Origin: Atherix ibis
Taxonomy: Eukaryota; Arthropoda; Insecta; Diptera; Athericidae
DNA: 64,000 nt
NCBI GenBank assembly: GCA_958298945.1
Contig: OY282606.1
Coordinates: forward strand, 24,835,740-24,899,739
Direction: 5' to 3'
Below the pieces are notes generated by a model, which saw only the letters and a program-made list of their open reading frames with translations, was not told where the DNA came from and did no database searches. A program made the translations under genes and the position numbers. This document shows, piece by piece, positions 58,861 to 64,000 of this stretch; the stretch's first letter is position 1; each line of letters begins with the position of its first letter.

Positions 58861-60331
58861 AAAAATACAATTTCTTATTGAAGATATCAAAAATATTTAT
58901 AATTTTTTGAAAATATTTGATATTAGAAAAAATACGAAATATTTTGGCCTAATTAATAGTGCAGCAATATTGTCTACCCAAAAATATCACAACTTTTCAT
59001 TAAATAAATTTTCTTCAAAAAAACTAAATGCAAGCAAAATTTCTAACCATTAGCGTTTATAACAAAATTTTGTTTAAATATTCTGAAAATTTTCCAAAAT
59101 CCAACAACAATAAAACTATAAAAAGAAATACTGAAAATTTTGTGTGGTAATATATGAAAATCCAATCATTGCTAATCTCTTTGACCAATGACCTAATCCA
59201 TAATTTACAACTGCTTAAATGTGAAAGTCACAGAATCTTATGCCAGAGAAAATGACGATTAAAATTGAAATAAAACAAGGAAAATCTAACTACAAGTAAA
59301 GAAATAAAATGTAAAAGGTTAAAATTTTGGAAAATCCTTAATGTTAATCCTTAAAAATTTCTTCTTTTATTTGCAACAAACAAATGTTTCGATTCAGTTG
59401 CTTATATGTTACTAGAAGAGTTCCTATCGGGAGAACCATTGTTTGCGGTTGACGAGTCTAAGACAAGGGTATCGAAGTAATTGGATTCAAAAGGATTTAC
59501 TTTTCTGTTCTGCTGTAAAAGTCAAAAGATTTGTCCGATTATCGCTAGCCCTAACTAACCTGGTGGTGCTGGATTTGCTAGAACATCTGATTTTGTACAG
59601 AAATAATTTCGTATTTCCTTTTATTAAAAAAATATGCACATTTGTTTATTTTTTTTGATGATGGAATTTTCTTAAATTTTAACAAATATTTTTTTATAAA
59701 GAAAAATGCCATATTTGAGAAAATAAACATTTAGACAAGACGTCATTTAAAATATAAACTTTAAAGTATTTTAGTAACAAAACAATAATTGGAATTTTCA
59801 ATAATTTCGTCAATAATTATTAAAGAATACTGAAAATTTCATTATTTTTGCAATAAATTTAGTGAGTGTAGCAACATTATTTTTGAGTAATGTATATCAG
59901 TTGCATGTTTATAAACAAAATACGATGTTGATTTTTAAAAAAATATTTTCAGATTAAATTTAATTACTTAAAAAATATTATTACAGTTATAAAAGTGTTT
60001 GTAATTTATTTTTAATTATATTTTAAATGTTTTCTTACAATATTATGGGTATATTTTGGAGAAGAAGAAAAAATTATGCATTATAAGCAAGAGATTAATT
60101 TATTTTTACTAAATAATAAAATTTTGCTTAATTTTTACAAGTAAAACTATAATTAAAAATTTAATTTACTTTATACGTAATAGTGATAGTAAGAAATTAT
60201 ACTTTACTTTGGATTATTAATTTTCTTTTCTCTATTATTATAAAATATATTGTATATATAATATATAATACAGTGTTGGTAATATAAAATTTACTTTTTT
60301 AAAGTAATTGTAATATAACATATGATTATTA
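58861..60331. other. Spacer, no gene recognised
   Basis: Extremely AT-rich with no recognisable element. Confidence 0.45.
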
Positions 60332-61603
60332 CGCGGGTCGTTCAATAAGTCCTTAGAAAAAGATGGAAAAAAACTGTTTTTTAAAATAAAATTTTTTTTG
60401 TTTTTCAACATATCTCCTTTTAGCTCTATACACTTTTCCAACCGTTTTTCCAAAATTTTTATCCCGTCCAAAAAATAGGATTTCGGAAGTTCTGCAAAAA
60501 ACTCATCCGTTTGAGCAATGAAGTCCTCGTTGGAAGTGAACCGTCGTCCGCCAACCCATTTCTTCAGATTGGGGAAAAGAAAATAGTCACTCGGGGCCAA
60601 ATCTGGTGAATAAGCGGGATGCTGCAACAATTTCATTCTCAATTCCACAATTTTGGCCATTTAAAAAGCGCAGGTGTGCACACGCGCATTGTCCTGATGC
60701 AAGAGGATTTTTTTCTTCTTCAGATGGGGGCGTTTCTCTTTGATTTCCTCGCTAAACCGTTGCAATAACGACGCGTAATACGCTCCTGTTATTGTTTTTC
60801 TTTTTTCCAAGTAGTCGATAAAAATGATGCCCTGCGAATCCCAAAAGACCGTGGCCATCACCTTGCCGGCCGATGGCACAGTTTTTGCCTTCTTCGGAGC
60901 CCGTTCACCCTTGAAAATCCACTGTGATGACTGTGTCTTCATTTCTGGAGTGTAATAGTGTATCCAGGTTTCGTCCACAGTGACATATCGACGAAGGAAT
61001 TCGGCAGGATTGCGATGAAAGAGTGCCAACATAGCCTCAGAGTCCACTGCACGATTGCGCTTCTTCTCCTCTGAGAGCAAACGCGGCACCCATCTTGCCG
61101 AAATTTTTTTCACAGACAATTTTTCATGCAAAATTGAAGCGACTGTACCTTGTGATATGCCCGTGGCCTCAACTAATTCGCGCACTTTAATTCGCCGATC
61201 GTTCAAAATCAGATCGTTGATTTTGTCGATGATTTCAGGAGTAGACACCTCAACTGGGCGTCCTGAACGATGTTCATCTTTTGTGGATGAACGGCCACGT
61301 TTAAATTCATTCACCCAATTGTAAACCGTCGCAAACACAGGTGCAGATGTGCCATGAACTGCATCCAACTCGGCTTTGATTTCTTTCGGGCTTAAGCCTT
61401 TCAAATGGAGCTGTTTGATGACAGCCCTAAACTCGCTTTTTTCCATTGTTATGCACAAATAAATGTCGTTAACTTTAATCGACGATAAAAATTGATCAAC
61501 TATGGGTCGAGCTGAAATTTAACAGCTTTCCTGTAAAAAAATCTTTACCGACACTACGAGCGCAATTTCTCGGATTTTCTTAGGACTTATTGAACGACCC
61601 TCG
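60332..61603 (-). mobile_element. irritans-like mariner, copy 2 (nearly intact)
   Basis: A 1272-bp copy with TA at 60330-60331 and 61604-61605. Terminal repeats read CGCGGGTCGTTCAATAAGTC and CGAGGGTCGTTCAATAAGTC. It is very similar to 3140-4423. The transposase has a single internal stop plus a one-base deletion near the C-terminus. Confidence 0.9.
60411..61446 (-). pseudogene. irritans-like mariner transposase, one nonsense codon
   Basis: From the ATG of MEKSEFRAVIKQLHL the frame is open for 261 codons to TAA at about 60661, and resumes as MAKIVELRMKLLQHPAYSPD to the end. Aspartates are at about residues 158 (VDETW), 252 (HQDNAR) and 287 (SPDLAPSD), DD34D. The stop falls 11 residues after the second aspartate and is shared with copy 1, so it probably predates their separation. 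A one-base deletion changes GDYVEK to GDMLKN at the C-terminus. The rest of the protein is unbroken. Confidence 0.9.
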
Positions 61604-61883
61604 TAATTTCATGATTCGGAAAGTATTGTCCTCTCATTTTATAGCTGTGAGACATATATATTATTCAAAACGATATTTGTTTAGTTTGAGATTTTTAATT
61701 TTTCATTATTGACAATTTAACTGAACGTGGGCTTGGGTGCTGGAAGAACACGCTTTTTTATACAAATTTTTCGAACATAAGTTTTTTCAGCGATGATTCT
61801 CATCATTATTATAAGTAAGCAAAATTGTCATAAATGTGGCTCTTAAAACCCACAAGTGACTGTGGAGAGACGTTTATGTTTGC

Positions 61884-62900
61884 TAAAAGGCTACCCACAG
61901 GGATTTATGGCCGGCCCCGCCATCTGGAATATGATGATGAACGATCTTTTGGTGCAGTTGGAGGAGATTGGTTGCGGTATGATCACATATGTGAATTATA
62001 TTCTGCTTTTGATTAAGGGGGGGGGGGGGGGGGGGTAGTTGGTCTGCAGTAGAGATAGCGGGAAGCCGCGTATAGTGTCTGAATGGGGGAATAGAATGAG
62101 AGTGAATGTTTCAGAAAGGAAAACTGTGTGTATATTGGTGAAGGGTTTTTTGGCGGAAATGAGGTCGCCCAATATTCGTTTAGAGGCGGTCGGGATCCGA
62201 CACGCGCGGGAAGTACGGTTCCTTGGAGTAAAGGTTGGAGAGAGGCTGAACTTTCGGGCTCACTTGTAACATCTAAGGGGGCGCGTGGCCGGTTTGGTTG
62301 GCATGCTGGTGCGAGTAATTCGCAAAGAATGGGGACTTCGATCCGGAGCGGTAAAAAACCTGTACAAGAGTATGTTTGTTCCGTGGGCTGACATTATGAG
62401 CCACCAGTATGCAAGGGTGGGCATAAATTCAGTTCAGCCTCTGACTATGTATGCATGTTTAAATGTATGTAGAACCGTGTCAACCGATGCGATGAAGGTT
62501 CTCATAAGAAAAATTCCATGGGACCTGGAGGTGCTGCGTGGAAGCAGCCACTACCGTCTACGGCGGGGCATCCCGCTTGCTGGTTGTCCGGTTACGAATG
62601 AAGAGGTTCGGGATCTTAGTTTTTCATACATTCTGTTCAGGACCAGTATACGATAGCGGCTCACGGGACATAGCAGTATGAATGGGTTCCTGTACGGGCT
62701 TGGTCTGGCTGCGGATGATAGATGCCCTTGTGGGGCGGCGGAGGAGAGTGCCAAGCACCTTCTTATTGAGTGTGGCCTGTACGGAGATTTGTGTGACTTA
62801 GGTGCATGTGGAATCGAAAAGGTATGAATGCCTTAATAGATTTGCCGTGGCACTTTTTGAGAGGAGAGCGAGAATGGTTCGTGACTGGTTACATTGAGAA
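61884..62900 (+). pseudogene. Reverse transcriptase (ORF2) 3' half, frameshifted
   Basis: The first frame gives GYPQGFMAGPAIWNMMMNDL and LLVQLEEIGCGMITYVNYIL, matching the CPQGSVxGPxxWN..AYADD part of R1-type polymerases, with the catalytic YADD changed to YVNY. A run of 19 G (62017-62035) then breaks the frame. Later frames give VNVSERKTVCILVKGFL, VRFLGVKVGERLNFRAHL and, near 62700, a Cys-rich RCPCGAAEESAKHLLIECGL end. It is not functional. Confidence 0.85.
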
Positions 62901-62983
62901 TAACTTAATCCCTATAGTCATAGGCGACTCGTAGTTTTATGTTTAAAGATAAATAAGGCACGTTAAATAATATATTATAATTG
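61890..62983 (+). mobile_element. 5'-truncated non-LTR retrotransposon (R1-like)
   Basis: Flanked by a 13-bp repeat, TGTTTGCTAAAAG at 61877-61889 and TGTTTGCAAAAAG at 62984-62996 (12 of 13 identical), read as the target-site duplication inside relic 9. No clear poly-A tail is seen; the 3' end is AT-rich. Confidence 0.75.
62017..62035 (+). repeat. Run of 19 G residues
   Basis: Lies in the reverse-transcriptase remnant just after the altered YADD site. It may be a replication-slippage expansion or an assembly length error. Confidence 0.85.
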
Positions 62984-63640
62984 TGTTTGCAAAAAGTTAC
63001 AGTTTGGTGTACTTTTTCGTCTTAATATGTCACGTTCATGTATTTCCTGGAAAATGAAGAAGGAGAGATTGTTACCGTCAATTCTGAACGCTATGGCTGT
63101 ATGATAACTAACTTATTTTGGGCTAAAACTTAAAGATTTTAATCTAGAAAAATATGTGTTTTTACAAAAAAAGCACCAGAATCCACATAGCACAACATAT
63201 TTTGGTTTTATTAGGGGAGAAATTCCCAGGAAGCGTAATTTCGAGATTTGGTGATGTAAGTTATCCTTTAACATCGTGCGATTTGATGCCGTTGAATTTT
63301 TTCTTATAAAGCTATGTAAAAAATTCTATTAACACTAATAATTTTTAAATGTTGGAGCATTTAAGAACAAACATCCATCACATAATGGCCCAAATGCATG
63401 CCCAAAATTTTCGAAAAAGTCTTTAAAAAAACTACCTTATGAAGATCTTTTTATGAACGAAATTTTCTGCAAAAACTCTTGTGATATTTATTTGAATATT
63501 TTTTTATAGTATAATATAATATCAAAATTGTAAAAATATAAATAACATTAAAATTTTATGAATATTTGTATTTTAGGTGTGTTTATTTAATTTTAAATTC
63601 TGAAGCGCAACTTAGATAATTTTGTATTATTAATATAGAA

Positions 63641-64000
63641 AATGCTCAAAAATTATTGTTTAATTTATTTAGTAAATTTAATTGATTATTAAAAATTGTA
63701 AAATGAATAAATGAGTAATTTTTATTCAATTGCAAGACTGAAATAATTTTAATTTTTGATTTGCAATACGAAAATTATGTGCGCGTCCTTGTTTCTGTTC
63801 AAATATTTTTGATTTTAAAATTAAGAAAAACAACAACAAATGAACAAATAAATAAATAACACAAAACAATAAAAATAAAAACATATATTAAAAGAAAAAG
63901 AAATATTTTCCTTCAGGTTAGACTAAAAAAAATATTCGAAAATTCTACTTAAAAGATTTTTCAAGTTAACATAACTTCAAAAATATAAAATTTAATTTTT
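63641..64000. other. Spacer, no gene recognised
   Basis: AT-rich to the window edge, with nothing recognisable. Confidence 0.5.

Larger units (their letters stand above)
61790..63640 (+). mobile_element. Old Tc1/mariner relic (relic 9), split by a retrotransposon
   Basis: The left part has GGCTCTTAAAACCCACAAGT at 61842-61861. The right part has GAAAATGAAGAAGGAGAGAT, GTTACCGTCAATTCTGAACG, GGAAGCGTAATTTCGAGATT and a decayed RSCDLMPLNFFL region, ending near 63620 with CGCAACTTAGATAATTTTG. Confidence 0.75.

Noticed and set aside
1..64000. tRNA, rRNA, CRISPR or bacterial operon structure
   Set aside because: No cloverleaf, rRNA core or regularly spaced repeat array was seen; all evidence is for eukaryotic nuclear DNA.

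Overview
This window is insect nuclear DNA. It is strongly AT-rich, with very low gene density, spliced coding exons and many mariner-family transposons. The one confidently recognised host gene is an Sp-family zinc-finger transcription factor, called here as the orthologue of Drosophila buttonhead (btd). It lies on the minus strand at 47450-49863 in three coding exons. That gene and the mariner content point to a fly or midge, but the species cannot be fixed from the sequence.

Layout. 1-27 kb is a graveyard of Tc1/mariner elements: an irritans-like mariner (3140-4423), a mauritiana-like (Mos1-type) mariner (5803-7048), an element with ends from two mariner lineages (9706-10576), several old Tc1/mariner relics, a fold-back mariner (22076-22740) and an internally deleted mauritiana-like copy (25350-26137). 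A small coding-like segment of unknown identity sits at 17506-17763. 27242-29877 is a mariner relic grown into four tandem units. 30-38 kb holds two more copies of the mariner family with cgaggtctgttc ends, plus two isolated exon candidates (36597-36644 minus; 37789-37905 plus). 38440-40700 is a three-level nest: an old relic, a mariner inside it, and an R1-like non-LTR fragment inside that, with a clear target-site duplication. 42.9-46.2 kb ends with a mariner that has an uninterrupted 350-residue transposase (45021-46073), only 1.2 kb downstream of btd. 50-64 kb lies upstream of btd and is mostly AT-rich spacer. It also holds a second fold-back mariner (53010-54028), AT-rich repeats, a second irritans-like mariner (60332-61603) and a second non-LTR fragment nested in a relic (61890-62983).

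How it fits together. The host content is btd, with possible distant exons of one or two unidentified genes. The rest records successive transposon waves. The oldest layer is a Tc1/mariner family with a D-to-D spacing of about 41; every recognisable copy lies in the plus orientation. Younger mariners and non-LTR elements have inserted into it. The youngest-looking element is the intact mariner beside btd. No bacterial-type feature, CRISPR array, tRNA or rRNA gene was seen.
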